Positions 10,556-19,837 of a stretch of DNA of 59,494 bases are shown one piece after another. This DNA is from Streptomyces tardus (GTDB taxonomy: Bacteria > Actinomycetota > Actinomycetes > Streptomycetales > Streptomycetaceae). How positions within the stretch are numbered: the first letter of the stretch is position 1; each line of letters begins with the position of its first letter. Location of the stretch: positions 4,555,962 to 4,615,455 of the forward strand of contig NZ_JAELVF020000001.1 of assembly GCF_018101125.2 (NCBI RefSeq), written 5' to 3'. The position numbers were made by a program, and so were the translations under genes. The notes under the pieces were generated by a model that made no database searches, had not been told where the DNA came from, and was given only the letters and a program-made list of their open reading frames with translations.

Positions 10556-11821
10556 TCACACCCCGTCGGGCCCGTCCAGGGTGCGCAGCACCAGGCCGGT
10601 CGCCGGCTTCGGGCCGAAGGAGGTGGACTTGCGGGGCATCGAGACGCCCTGGCGGGCCAGTTCCAGTACGGTCGCCTCGGTCACGGCGCGCAGCAGGACC
10701 GCGGTACCCCCGGTGCGATCGGCCTGTGAGAGCGCCGTGCGCGCGGAGTGCAGATAGCTGATGTCGGAGGGCTGGTCCGGCACCCGCCACACCTCGTCAA
10801 GCAGCGCCGAGTGCAGCACCGTCGCGTCCAACTCCCGCCAGGCGGCGGGCCGGTCGGCGCGCACCGTACGGGCGAGCAGCTCGGGCGAGACGCGGTCGAC
10901 CAGCACGAACTCACCGTCGCCGTAGAGCAGGAACGCGTTGCCCTCGGCCCGCTCCAGCTGCTCCAGCGCGTTCTGCGGCGGACCGGGGAGCGGACGCAGC
11001 CGGGCCACGCCCTCCAGCAGCCGCCGGGCCTTGTCGGGGGCGAGGCGGGGCAGCACCCGGTGGATGGCGTGGACCTCCAGCGGATAGCGCTCGTTGTCCA
11101 CCAGGAGCACGAGCCCGTACGCCCAGCCCGGATCCTGCGGCTCCTCCTCACGCAGCCGCAGATAGGTGGCCCAGCGGTGGTGGCCGTCGGCGATCAGCGC
11201 GCGTCTGGTCGCCAGATCCTCGGTGACCTCGGCCAGCTCGGCCCGGTCGGTGACCGGCCAGAGGCGGTGGGTGAAGCCGTCCTCGGTGCAGGTGGTCAGC
11301 AGCGCGGGCTGCGCCACCGCGCGCTCGATCACCGCGGACGCGCCCCGGTCGGCGTCGCCGCCCCGGTAGGAGAGCAGCAGCGGCTCCAGGTTGGCGCGGG
11401 CCCGCAGCATCAGTCCGAGCCGGTCCTCCACGATCTGCGGCATCACGTCCTCGTGCGGCAGTACGACGCCGTCCTCGGGCAGCGTGAGCCGCAGGGTGCC
11501 GATGATCCCGCGTTGCAGGGTCGCGCCGCGGTGCTGCTCGTAGACGTAGAGCGTGGGGGCCGGATCGCGGCGCAGCACCCCCTCCCGCTCCCAGCGCCGC
11601 AGGGTGTCGGCGGCCTGGCGGTGTCCGGCGTCCGCGTCACCGGTGCGGGGCAGGATCAGCCGCACGATGTTGTACGGGTCGGCCGTCTCCAACTGGTGCA
11701 CACCGTCCGGCCGTACGACCACGTCGTACGGCGGCGAGGTGACGGAGGCGAGGCTGGTCACCCGCGCCGGGTCGTAGCGCAGGCCGCGGAAGGGCGTGAG
11801 GTGGAGGCCGTCGGGATGCAT
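10556..11821 (-). CDS. DUF1015 family protein
   Basis: The 421-residue protein belongs to the DUF1015 family, soluble proteins of unknown biochemical role found across bacteria. Family features visible are the N-terminal PPYDVV segment, NIVRLILPR, a central DGHHR motif within LIADGHHRWATYLR, and the C-terminal SMPRKSTSFGPKPATGLVLR. The DGHHR motif resembles a nucleotide- or metal-handling site, but no reaction is established to my knowledge. The start is ATG 11821, the only sensible one ahead of the conserved TPFRGLRYDPARV. It is transcribed divergently from the HAD phosphatase, with 207 bp between. Nothing in it points to iron or siderophores, although it sits between the two siderophore modules. 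Confidence 0.88.
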   Translation of the reverse strand: MHPDGLHLTPFRGLRYDPARVTSLASVTSPPYDVVVRPDGVHQLETADPYNIVRLILPRTGDADAGHRQAADTLRRWEREGVLRRDPAPTLYVYEQHRGATLQRGIIGTLRLTLPEDGVVLPHEDVMPQIVEDRLGLMLRARANLEPLLLSYRGGDADRGASAVIERAVAQPALLTTCTEDGFTHRLWPVTDRAELAEVTEDLATRRALIADGHHRWATYLRLREEEPQDPGWAYGLVLLVDNERYPLEVHAIHRVLPRLAPDKARRLLEGVARLRPLPGPPQNALEQLERAEGNAFLLYGDGEFVLVDRVSPELLARTVRADRPAAWRELDATVLHSALLDEVWRVPDQPSDISYLHSARTALSQADRTGGTAVLLRAVTEATVLELARQGVSMPRKSTSFGPKPATGLVLRTLDGPDGV

Positions 11822-12028
11822 CCGGCAAATGCTAGTACCGCGCCCCGACCCGGCAGGCGCACGGAGTGCGCCGGGTCCACGCACCTGCGCCGGCCGCGGG
11901 CCCCGCGACGCGCTCCGTCCCGAGGCCGCTGCCCGGCCGCCGGGCAGGTGGGCGGGGCTGGGAGACTGGCGGCCCGGCCGGTACCCGCCCGCCCCCGACC
12001 GTCCCCGCGACCGAGGAGCCCCACACCC

Positions 12029-13069
12029 ATGCTGCGAGCCTGCCCGCAGGAGCTGCACACCGCCTACGACACCGCGCTGCTCGACCTCGACGGGGTCGTC
12101 TACGCGGGCGGCCGGGCCGTACCGCACGCGGTGGAGGCGCTGGCGAGGGCCCGCGGCGAGGGCATGAGGCTGTCCTATGTCACCAACAACGCCGCCCGTA
12201 CGCCCGCGACGGTCGCCGACCATCTGACGCGACTGGGCGTGCCCGCGGAGGCGGCCGAGGTCGTCACCTCCGCGCAGGCGGTCGCCCGGCTGATCGCCGA
12301 ACAGGTGGCGCCCGGCGCCCGGGTGCTGTGCGTGGGCGGCGAAGGTCTGCGGGTGGCGCTGACCGAACGCGGCCTGGACGTCGTGGAGTCCGCGGACGAC
12401 TCTCCGGCCGCCGTGGTGCAGGGCTACGGCGGCCCCGAGATGCCCTGGGCGCGGCTGGCGGAGGCGGCCCTCGCGGTCGGCGCCGGAGTGCCGTGGTTCG
12501 CCTCGAACACCGATCTGACGATCCCGGGCGAGCGCGGTATCGCCCCCGGCAACGGTGCCGCCGTGGAAGTCGTGCGCATCGCCACCCGGTGGATGCGCGA
12601 CGCCCCCGAGCCGCAGGTCGCCGGCAAGCCCCGGCCGCCGATGCACCGGGAGACGATCCTGCGCACCGGCGCGCGCCGACCGCTGGTGGTGGGGGACCGG
12701 CTCGACACCGACATCGAGGGCGCGCACGGCGGCGGGGTGGACTCCCTGCTGGTGCTCACCGGCGTCACCGACGCGGCGCAACTGCTCACCGCCCGTCCGG
12801 TGCACCGGCCGACGTATCTGGCCGCCGATCTGCGCGGTCTGCTGGCCGCGCACCGCGAACCCGTGCGTGCGCAGGGCCCGGACTCCCCGTGGGAGTGCGG
12901 CGGTTGGCAGGCTTCGGCCGGCCCGGGCCGGCTGCTGCTGTCCGGCGGCGGTGATCCGGTGGACGGGCTGCGCGCGCTGTGTGCCGCGGCCTGGACCGCC
13001 GCGGACGCAGCCGGTGCGCCCGGCTGCGAGTGGGAGGCGACGGCCGCACTCGACGCGCTGGGACTGTAG
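12029..13069 (+). CDS. HAD-superfamily phosphatase, NagD/phosphoglycolate-phosphatase type
   Basis: The 346-residue protein has the class IIA HAD layout: motif I DLDGVVYAGG near residue 20, YVTNNAARTP (motif II) near 55, the SNTD/P-type cap region with NTDLTIPGERGIAPGNGA, Lys in VAGKPRPP (motif III), and GDRLDTDIEGA (motif IV). Such enzymes dephosphorylate small sugar or nucleotide phosphates; the substrate cannot be told from sequence. After the HAD core (about residue 270) there is a tail of about 75 residues (PWECGGWQASAGPGRLLLSG) not needed for the fold. The start is ATG 12029 with GAGGAG ten bases upstream. It ends convergently with the siderophore-interacting protein. Confidence 0.9.
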   Translation: MLRACPQELHTAYDTALLDLDGVVYAGGRAVPHAVEALARARGEGMRLSYVTNNAARTPATVADHLTRLGVPAEAAEVVTSAQAVARLIAEQVAPGARVLCVGGEGLRVALTERGLDVVESADDSPAAVVQGYGGPEMPWARLAEAALAVGAGVPWFASNTDLTIPGERGIAPGNGAAVEVVRIATRWMRDAPEPQVAGKPRPPMHRETILRTGARRPLVVGDRLDTDIEGAHGGGVDSLLVLTGVTDAAQLLTARPVHRPTYLAADLRGLLAAHREPVRAQGPDSPWECGGWQASAGPGRLLLSGGGDPVDGLRALCAAAWTAADAAGAPGCEWEATAALDALGL

Positions 13070-13253
13070 GGACCGCGCCGACCGGGCCTCGGCGCAGAGC
13101 GCGGCGGAGAGCGCGGCGTACGGGCTCACCGCCCCGCGCGCAGCCGCTCCGGGGCCGGTCCGTGTCCGGGCCGTCCGGGGTCGGTTCGTGTTCGGCCGGT
13201 TCGTGCCCGCTGCTCCGTGTCCGGGCCGGCCCGTGCGCCTGTACGGGGCCGCC

Positions 13254-14150
13254 TCAGCCGGCGAGTGCCTCGCGGCGCAGGTCCTCCTCGGTCGCGCCCA
13301 GCCGCCAGTAGCCGGAGAACTGCACACGAGCCCGGTCCAGGCCGCGTTCGCGCACCAGATGGCGGCGCATCGCCCGGACGGCGCCCGCCTCGCCCGCCAG
13401 CCACGCGTACGGCGCGCCCGCCGGGAACGGCGCCTCGCGCAGCGCCGTGAGCAGCTCGCCGCGGCGGGCCGGACTGCCCTCGTGCACAAGCCAGTTGACC
13501 TTGGCGCCGGGGTGGTGGGGCAGCGCCCGACGGTCGGCGGTGTCCGGAACCTCCAGCCATATGTGTGCGGGCACGGTGGGCGGCAACCAGTCGAGGATGC
13601 CGGCGACCGCGGGCAGGGCGGTCTCGTCGGCGGCGAGCAGCACCCAGTCGGCGTCCTGCGGCAGCCGGAAGCCGATGCTCTTGTTCTCCCGAACGGCCGG
13701 GCCCAGCAGGGTCGTCCGGTCGCCGGGGCGGGCGGCGCGCGCCCAGCGGGAGGCGGGGCCGAGGTCGCCGTGGAGCGCGAAGTCGACGTCCACCTCGTCG
13801 CCGTCGTCCCGGGAGCCCCCGTCGTCCCGGGCGCCCGCCGGTCCCGGCCCCGGGCCGCGGGGGCTCCGGCGGTGCTCCCGGACGGTGTACGAGCGCATGA
13901 TGGCCCGCACTTCGGGGTCCATCGCCCGCCAGGCGGCGAACCATCCGTCGCCGTCGACGTCCGGGAGCACGGGCAACTCCTGGCCCGGGTGCGGCAGGAA
14001 GAGCGAGAAGCTCTGGTCCCGTCCGCCGGAGTCGAAGTCCCGCAGGCTCTCGCCGGCGAAGGTGATCCGCACCAGCGACGGGCTCAGCCGCGTCGACCGT
14101 GCCACTCGGACGGGGAAGAAGCGGAAGGCGGACGGCGCGCTGACGGCCAT
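13254..14150 (-). CDS. Siderophore-interacting flavoprotein, putative ferric-siderophore reductase
   Basis: This 298-residue member of the ViuB/SIP family has an FAD-binding barrel followed by an NAD(P)H domain; it reduces imported ferric siderophore so that iron is released in the cytoplasm. Seen: FFPVRVARSTRLSPSLVRITFAG at the start, the FAD motif RSYTVRE (86-92), DFALHGDLGPASRWA, and AADETALPAVAGIL with the ETALPA signature. Between RSYTVRE and the next strand lies a Gly/Pro/Asp-rich insertion of about 25 residues (94-119), longer than usual. The start is ATG 14150 with AAAGGA nine bases upstream. It follows the FecB-like lipoprotein gene on the same strand after 160 bp, so both may come from the iron-box promoter at 15.46 kb. 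It could play the DesF role here; that is inference. Confidence 0.9.
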   Translation of the reverse strand: MAVSAPSAFRFFPVRVARSTRLSPSLVRITFAGESLRDFDSGGRDQSFSLFLPHPGQELPVLPDVDGDGWFAAWRAMDPEVRAIMRSYTVREHRRSPRGPGPGPAGARDDGGSRDDGDEVDVDFALHGDLGPASRWARAARPGDRTTLLGPAVRENKSIGFRLPQDADWVLLAADETALPAVAGILDWLPPTVPAHIWLEVPDTADRRALPHHPGAKVNWLVHEGSPARRGELLTALREAPFPAGAPYAWLAGEAGAVRAMRRHLVRERGLDRARVQFSGYWRLGATEEDLRREALAG

Positions 14151-14310
14151 GGCGGCGAGTCCTTTCGACGGGTGCGTGCGGGCACTCGGTTCCGGGCGTG
14201 CGGGGCAGTGCCCCAGGGCGGTGCGTGCGGTGCGTCGTGCGCCGGCCCGACCCCCGTTGCGGTCGGGCGGTCCCGTACGGGCGGTGGGCGCCCGTACGGG
14301 CGGAGGCCGG

Positions 14311-15369
14311 TCAGTCCAGCCGCTTGGCGTCGCCGATCGCCTGGGTGATGTCCTCCAGCAACTCGGCGGCGCCCACCCAGGAGTAGGGCGCGACGTAGTT
14401 CCACCCGGTGACCTGGCCGGCGCGGACCGCGGGCAGATCGCGCCAACCGGGCTTCTCCTCCAGCTGGTCGGGCTGGAGGCTCATGGCGCGCTCGTCGAGC
14501 ATGATCACATCGGCGTCGTACTTGTCGGCGTTCTCCCAGGAGAGGTTCTCGAAGTAGTCCTGGCCCTTGATGCTGGGGCTGATGACGTCGACTCCCAGCT
14601 CCTTGAACTGCATCAACTCCGCCTGGATGGTGGGCCCGGCGACGTAGAGGGTGTCGTTGGTGGCGGAAACGGCGAGCACCCGGATGCGGGAGCCCTTGGC
14701 GGTGCGGCGCAGCCGTTCGGCCGCCGCCTCGTACCGGTCCTTGGCCTTGGTGACGCGCTCCGCGGTCAGGTCGGCGCCGAGCGACTCGGCGAGTTCGGCA
14801 TAGCGCTCGACGACCTCCCTGAGCGGGATGCGGCCGGTGGTGACGCCCACGCTGGGCGCGAGCTTGAGGATCTTGTCCTTGCTCTCCTCCGGCACGTACC
14901 AGAGCACGTCGGGGTCGTACATGTGCGTGATCAGCAGATCGGGGCGGAGCTTCGCGTACCGCTCGACGCTGAACTCGCCGAAGGCGTTGCCGATCACCTC
15001 GACCCGGTCGACGTCGAGCCTGCCGGCCGCCGGGTCGGCCTTGCCGCCCTTGGTGCGGGTCTCGCCGAAGACCCCGGCCACCTGTGTGGTGACGCCGAAG
15101 TCGTGCAGGGCCGCGGCGGCACCGGTGAAGGCGACGATCTTCTCGGGGCGCCCGTCGGTGGTGACCTTCTTCTTCCGGTCGTCGGTGAAGGACCAGCCGG
15201 CGTCCCCGCCGTCGGAGGAGCCGCTGCCGCCGGAGTCCCCGCAGGCGGCGAGCAGCGCGGTCAGCCCCACCGCGCCACCGGCCGCGAGCAGCCCGCGCCG
15301 GGTCAACGAGCGGTGCGTCGCGGTGGGTTGACCGGCGGGTGCCGGCGCGGTGGCGCGCGGAGTGGACAT
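14311..15369 (-). CDS. Iron-siderophore ABC transporter substrate-binding lipoprotein (FecB/FepB type)
   Basis: The 352-residue protein has a twin-arginine-like signal (RR at 24-25) running into a lipobox LAAC with Cys43, so it should be exported folded and lipid-anchored outside the membrane. The mature part is a class III periplasmic-binding fold: GRPEKIVAFTGAAAALHDFG, LRPDLLITHMYD, and the helical backbone region to the end. It captures a ferric siderophore for the FecCD permeases across the promoter. I chose ATG 15369 rather than the upstream in-frame start at 15444, because 15444 lies close to the iron box and the stretch between is poorly coding. GCAGG is seven bases upstream. A Gly/Ser linker (45-58) follows the lipid anchor. 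Neighbours suggest ferrioxamine, but the ligand is unproven. Confidence 0.92.
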   Translation of the reverse strand: MSTPRATAPAPAGQPTATHRSLTRRGLLAAGGAVGLTALLAACGDSGGSGSSDGGDAGWSFTDDRKKKVTTDGRPEKIVAFTGAAAALHDFGVTTQVAGVFGETRTKGGKADPAAGRLDVDRVEVIGNAFGEFSVERYAKLRPDLLITHMYDPDVLWYVPEESKDKILKLAPSVGVTTGRIPLREVVERYAELAESLGADLTAERVTKAKDRYEAAAERLRRTAKGSRIRVLAVSATNDTLYVAGPTIQAELMQFKELGVDVISPSIKGQDYFENLSWENADKYDADVIMLDERAMSLQPDQLEEKPGWRDLPAVRAGQVTGWNYVAPYSWVGAAELLEDITQAIGDAKRLD

Positions 15370-15455
15370 CTCGGTGCCTGCTTTCTGGCGGTACGGCATG
15401 CGGCGGCCCGGGCGCGGGACGGCGCCTTCGACGGACCGCAACACGGGACGAATCG

Positions 15456-15475
15456 CGGTTAGGTTAACCTAACCG
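15456..15475. promoter_or_regulatory. Perfect palindromic iron box in a divergent promoter
   Basis: The core GGTTAGGTTAACCTAACC is a perfect palindrome (20 bp with the flanking C and G) matching the DtxR/DmdR iron box. It lies 87 bp from the lipoprotein start on the minus strand and 60 bp from the first permease start on the plus strand, so one operator could repress both transcripts when iron is plentiful. Confidence 0.92.
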
Positions 15476-15535
15476 AAGATTTGTCCCCCACTCCGGCCGG
15501 AAGCATTCCGGTTGGCCGCTCCCGGGAGCTGGAAC

Positions 15536-16597
15536 GTGTCCTCCGTCAAGTCCCCGCAGAGGCACGGGGCGTGTGCCGAAAGCCCGGCGCGACCACCGCG
15601 CGCGCACTCCCGGAACGCGCTGCGTGCCCTCGGACTGATCGCCGCCCTCGCGCTGCTGCTCCTGGTCGTCGGGCTCGGCCTCGCGGTCGGCGCCAAACCG
15701 ATCAGCCTCGGCGAGGCGTACGCCGGGCTCACCGACGAGTCCGCGCCGGCGCACAGCATCGTCACCGAGATGCGGATGCCGCGCACCCTGCTCGGTCTGC
15801 TGGCCGGCTTCGCGCTCGGACTCGCCGGCTGCCTGATGCAGGCGCTCACCCGCAATCCGCTGGCCGACCCGGGGCTGCTGGGCATCAACGCCGGCGCCTC
15901 GGCGGCGGTGGTCTCCGCGATGGCCTTCCTCGGCGTGACCGCCTACACCGGCTACGTGTGGTTCGCCTTCCTGGGCGCCGCTGTCGTCTCGGTGCTGGTG
16001 TACGCGGTCGGGGGCGGGCGCGGGGCCACCCCCGCCCGGCTCGCCCTCGCCGGCACCGCCCTGAACGCGGCGCTGATCAGCTACGTCAACGCCGTGCAGC
16101 TGCTGGACACCGCGGCACTGGACCGGATGCGCTTCTGGACCGTCGGCTCGCTGGCCTCGGCCGACATGGACACGGTCGTGCGGCTGTCCGCCTTCGTCGG
16201 CGCGGGCACCCTGATCGCGCTGCTGATGGCGCGTCCGCTCAACGCGATGGCGCTCGGCGAGGACAGCGCCCGGGCGCTCGGTGCCTCGCCGGGCGCCACC
16301 AAGGGCTGGACGATCGCCGCGGTGACCGTGTTGTGCGGTGCGGCCACGGCCGCCTGCGGGCCGATCGTCTTCGTCGGGCTGATGGTCCCGCACCTGGTGC
16401 GTTCGCTGACCGGCCCCGATCTGCGCTGGATGCTGCCGTACTGCGCGGTGCTGGCGCCCGTCCTGCTCGTCGGGGCCGATGTGCTCGGACGGGTGCTCGC
16501 CCGGCCCGGCGAACTCCAAGTGGGCATCGTGACCGCGGTGTTGGGCGGGCCGGTGTTCCTCTACTTCGTACGTCGTCGAAGGATGGCCCAGGCATGA
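15536..16597 (+). CDS. FecCD-family iron-siderophore permease, subunit 1
   Basis: This 353-residue polytopic membrane protein of the FecCD/BtuC family has about nine to ten hydrophobic helices. Family signatures are MRMPRTLLGLLAGFALGLAGCLMQALTRNPLADPGLLGINAGA and, near the end, GPIVFVGLMVPHLVR, followed by the coupling region LPYCAVLAPVLLVGADVLGR. It forms half of the channel that passes the ferric siderophore inward. The start chosen is GTG 15536 with GGGAG seven bases upstream; an in-frame TTG at 15512 has no such site. The stop overlaps the next permease start (ATGA), so the pair is translationally coupled. Expression should follow the iron box 60 bp upstream. Confidence 0.93.
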   Translation: MSSVKSPQRHGACAESPARPPRAHSRNALRALGLIAALALLLLVVGLGLAVGAKPISLGEAYAGLTDESAPAHSIVTEMRMPRTLLGLLAGFALGLAGCLMQALTRNPLADPGLLGINAGASAAVVSAMAFLGVTAYTGYVWFAFLGAAVVSVLVYAVGGGRGATPARLALAGTALNAALISYVNAVQLLDTAALDRMRFWTVGSLASADMDTVVRLSAFVGAGTLIALLMARPLNAMALGEDSARALGASPGATKGWTIAAVTVLCGAATAACGPIVFVGLMVPHLVRSLTGPDLRWMLPYCAVLAPVLLVGADVLGRVLARPGELQVGIVTAVLGGPVFLYFVRRRRMAQA

Positions 16598-17622
16598 GCG
16601 TCGTCCGCTACCGGCAGTGGTCGGTGCACGCCCACCCGAGGTCGCTGGCGGTGGGGCTGCTGCTCGTCCTGCTCGCCCTCGGCTCGTCCGTGCTTCTGGT
16701 GGGCAGCGGCGAGTACCCGATGAGCCCCGCCCGGGTGGTGGAGACACTCACCGGCCAGGGGCACCCCGCCGACGTCTTCATCGTGCAGGAGGTCCGGCTG
16801 CCGCGAGTGGTGACCGGACTGCTGGTGGGCGCGGCCCTGGGACTGTCCGGTGCCGTCTTCCAGGCGCTGGTGCGCAATCCGCTCGGCAGCCCGGACATCC
16901 TCGGCTTCACCCACGGCGCCTCCGCCGGCGCGATCTCGGTGATCGTGCTCTTCGGCGGCAGCAGCGCCGCGCTGGCCGGCGGCGCGGTGGTCGGGGCCGC
17001 ACTCACCGGAGTGCTGGTCTATCTGCTCGCCTGGCGGGGCGGGCTCCACGGCAACCGGCTGGTCCTCGTCGGCGTCGGTGTCGCCGCGATCCTCACCGGC
17101 GTCAACGGGTATCTGCTCACCCGCGCCGACATCAACGAGGCCGGCCGCGCCGTGCTCTGGCTCACCGGCAGTCTGGAGGGCAGCGGCTGGGGCAACGCGG
17201 TGCCGCTGCTGCTCGCGCTCTGCCTGCTGCTTCCGGTCGTCCTGCTCGGCTGCGCGCGCGGACTGCGGGCGCTGGAGATGGGCGACGACGCCGCGTACTC
17301 CCTCGGGGTGCCGGTGGAGCGCGTACGACTGGTGCTGCTGGTCTGCGCGGTGCTGCTCACCGCGTTCGCCGCCGCCGCGGCCGGGCCGATCGCCTTCGTC
17401 GCGCTCACCGCGCCCCAGCTCGCCCGCAGGCTCACCCGAGCGCCCGGCCCCAACCTGGTGCCCGCGCTGTGCATGGGGGCGGCCCTGGTGGTCTGCGCCG
17501 ACCTGCTTGCCGGTCGCGCCTTCGGCGACCAGCCGCTCCCGGCGGGGGTGGTGACCGGCGTGCTCGGCGGCGCCTACCTCGTCTGGCTGCTGGCCACCCA
17601 GCGCAGGGCGGGCCGTATCTGA
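16594..17622 (+). CDS. FecCD-family iron-siderophore permease, subunit 2
   Basis: This 342-residue partner of the preceding permease has the same fold and motifs: VRLPRVVTGLLVGAALGLSG, FQALVRNPLGSPDILGFTHG, and GPIAFVALTAPQLARRL. Two different FecCD subunits side by side normally form a heterodimeric channel. The ATG at 16594 overlaps the stop of subunit 1 by the ATGA arrangement. The N-terminus carries a basic stretch before the first helix (SLAVGLLLVLLALGSSVLLV). A gap of 105 bp separates it from the ATPase gene, with no clear terminator. Confidence 0.93.
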   Translation: MSVVRYRQWSVHAHPRSLAVGLLLVLLALGSSVLLVGSGEYPMSPARVVETLTGQGHPADVFIVQEVRLPRVVTGLLVGAALGLSGAVFQALVRNPLGSPDILGFTHGASAGAISVIVLFGGSSAALAGGAVVGAALTGVLVYLLAWRGGLHGNRLVLVGVGVAAILTGVNGYLLTRADINEAGRAVLWLTGSLEGSGWGNAVPLLLALCLLLPVVLLGCARGLRALEMGDDAAYSLGVPVERVRLVLLVCAVLLTAFAAAAAGPIAFVALTAPQLARRLTRAPGPNLVPALCMGAALVVCADLLAGRAFGDQPLPAGVVTGVLGGAYLVWLLATQRRAGRI

Positions 17623-17727
17623 GGGCCGTCGGCAGCATCCCGAACCGGGCGCCCCCGCCCGCCGCTCCAACGCCGAACACCGGGTCCCGGAACCGACTCC
17701 GGGCCGCAGGACGGAAGGAACCCGACC

Positions 17728-18540
17728 GTGGACCACCGCAGCGACCGCGCCCGGCTGCGCGGCGAAGGCATGACCCTCGCCTACGACCAGCGCACCATCG
17801 CCCGGAAGTTGGACGTGACCGTCCCCGACGGTTCCTTCACCGTGATCGTCGGCCCCAACGCCTGCGGCAAGTCGACACTGCTGCGCGCGCTCTCCAGGAT
17901 GCTGCGGCCCAAGGAGGGCCATGTGCTGCTGGACGGCGCGGACCTGAGCACCATGCCGGCCAAGCAGGTCGCCCGTACGCTCGGGCTCCTCCCGCAGTCC
18001 TCGATCGCGCCCGACGGCATCACCGTCGGCGATCTGGTGGCCCGCGGCCGGTACCCCCACCAGGGCCTGCTGCGCCAGTGGTCGCGCGAGGACGAGCGGA
18101 TCGTGCAGGAGTCGATGGGCTCCACCGGTGTCGCCGAACTCGTCGACCGCTTCGTCGACGAACTCTCCGGCGGGCAGCGGCAGCGGGTGTGGATCGCGAT
18201 GGCCATCGCGCAGCAGACGCCGCTCCTGCTGCTCGACGAACCGACCACCTTCCTGGACATCCAGCACCAGGTCGACGTCCTCGACCTCTGCGCCGATCTC
18301 CACGAGCAGCAGGGCCGCACCCTGGTCGCAGTGCTGCACGACCTCAACCAGGCCGCGCGCTACGCCACCCATCTGATTGCGATGCGCGACGGACAGATCG
18401 TCGCGGAGGGCGAGCCGTCGGGGATCGTCACCGCCGAACTGGTCGAGGAGGTCTTCGGGCTGCGCTGCCAGGTCATCGACGATCCCGAGACCGGTACGCC
18501 GCTGGTCGTACCGGCCGCCCGCAGGCGGGCCGCCGTGTAG
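17728..18540 (+). CDS. ABC transporter ATPase for ferric siderophore import (FecE/FepC type)
   Basis: This 270-residue ATP-binding subunit has all ABC motifs: Walker A GPNACGKST (42-50), Q-loop LLPQSS, signature LSGGQ (146-150), Walker B LLLLDEP (166-172), D-loop FLDIQHQ and H-loop VLHDLNQA. The QHQVDVLDL and HDLNQAARYATHLI features are typical of FecE/FepC ATPases that power siderophore and cobalamin uptake. The start is GTG 17728, with AAGGA about eight bases upstream. It is third in the fecCD-fecCD-ATPase operon behind the iron box and completes the importer with the divergent lipoprotein gene. Confidence 0.93.
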   Translation: MDHRSDRARLRGEGMTLAYDQRTIARKLDVTVPDGSFTVIVGPNACGKSTLLRALSRMLRPKEGHVLLDGADLSTMPAKQVARTLGLLPQSSIAPDGITVGDLVARGRYPHQGLLRQWSREDERIVQESMGSTGVAELVDRFVDELSGGQRQRVWIAMAIAQQTPLLLLDEPTTFLDIQHQVDVLDLCADLHEQQGRTLVAVLHDLNQAARYATHLIAMRDGQIVAEGEPSGIVTAELVEEVFGLRCQVIDDPETGTPLVVPAARRRAAV

Positions 18541-18550
18541 CGTCGGGGAC

Positions 18551-19009
18551 ATGCACGAAGCGACACCCGACGACGGGTGCGGGGCACCGTCCCGCACCCC
18601 CGGCGAGCAGGTCGGCGACGGCGTTCCGCCCGTGCCGCAGCCCGTCGTTCCAGCCGCCCCGCCGGTGCCGGACGGCACCGTCCCGCACCCCGCGCCGACG
18701 CGTGCCGCCGACGTGACGCCCGCCGAGGACGCACGGAACGACGGGCAGGTTGCCGACGGGCAGGCACCCGGCGGGCAGGCGCCCGGCAGGGAGGCTGCCG
18801 AGGTCCGGCCGGCCGGCGAGCAGGCCGCGCCGCGCCCGCTCGGCCTCGTCGTCCAGCCCACCGGGCACGCGGAGGTCGACAGCGGGATGCGGCGGCTGGC
18901 GGCCGTCGATCACCTCGCCGTCTCCGGCCACTTGGAGGTGTACGAGGATGTGCACCGCGGTCTGCGGTCCACGCTGACCGCACTCGACCAGCACGATCCC
19001 GGGAGCTGA
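18551..19009 (+). CDS. Conserved actinobacterial hypothetical protein next to tlyA
   Basis: The 152-residue protein has two parts: residues 1-95 are Pro/Ala/Gly-rich and probably disordered, with GQAPGGQAPG-like repeats; the C-terminal ~55 residues (GLVVQPTGHAEVDSGMRRLAAVDHL and VYEDVHRGLRSTLTALDQHD) look helical and are the likely conserved core. I do not recognise a function. The start is ATG 18551, ten bases after the ATPase stop. It ends six bases before tlyA, so it is probably cotranscribed with tlyA and ppnK. Coding bias in this frame over the C-terminal part supports a real gene. Confidence 0.72.
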   Translation: MHEATPDDGCGAPSRTPGEQVGDGVPPVPQPVVPAAPPVPDGTVPHPAPTRAADVTPAEDARNDGQVADGQAPGGQAPGREAAEVRPAGEQAAPRPLGLVVQPTGHAEVDSGMRRLAAVDHLAVSGHLEVYEDVHRGLRSTLTALDQHDPGS

Positions 19010-19015
19010 ACACAG

Positions 19016-19833
<818 letters not shown>

Positions 19834-19837
<4 letters not shown>

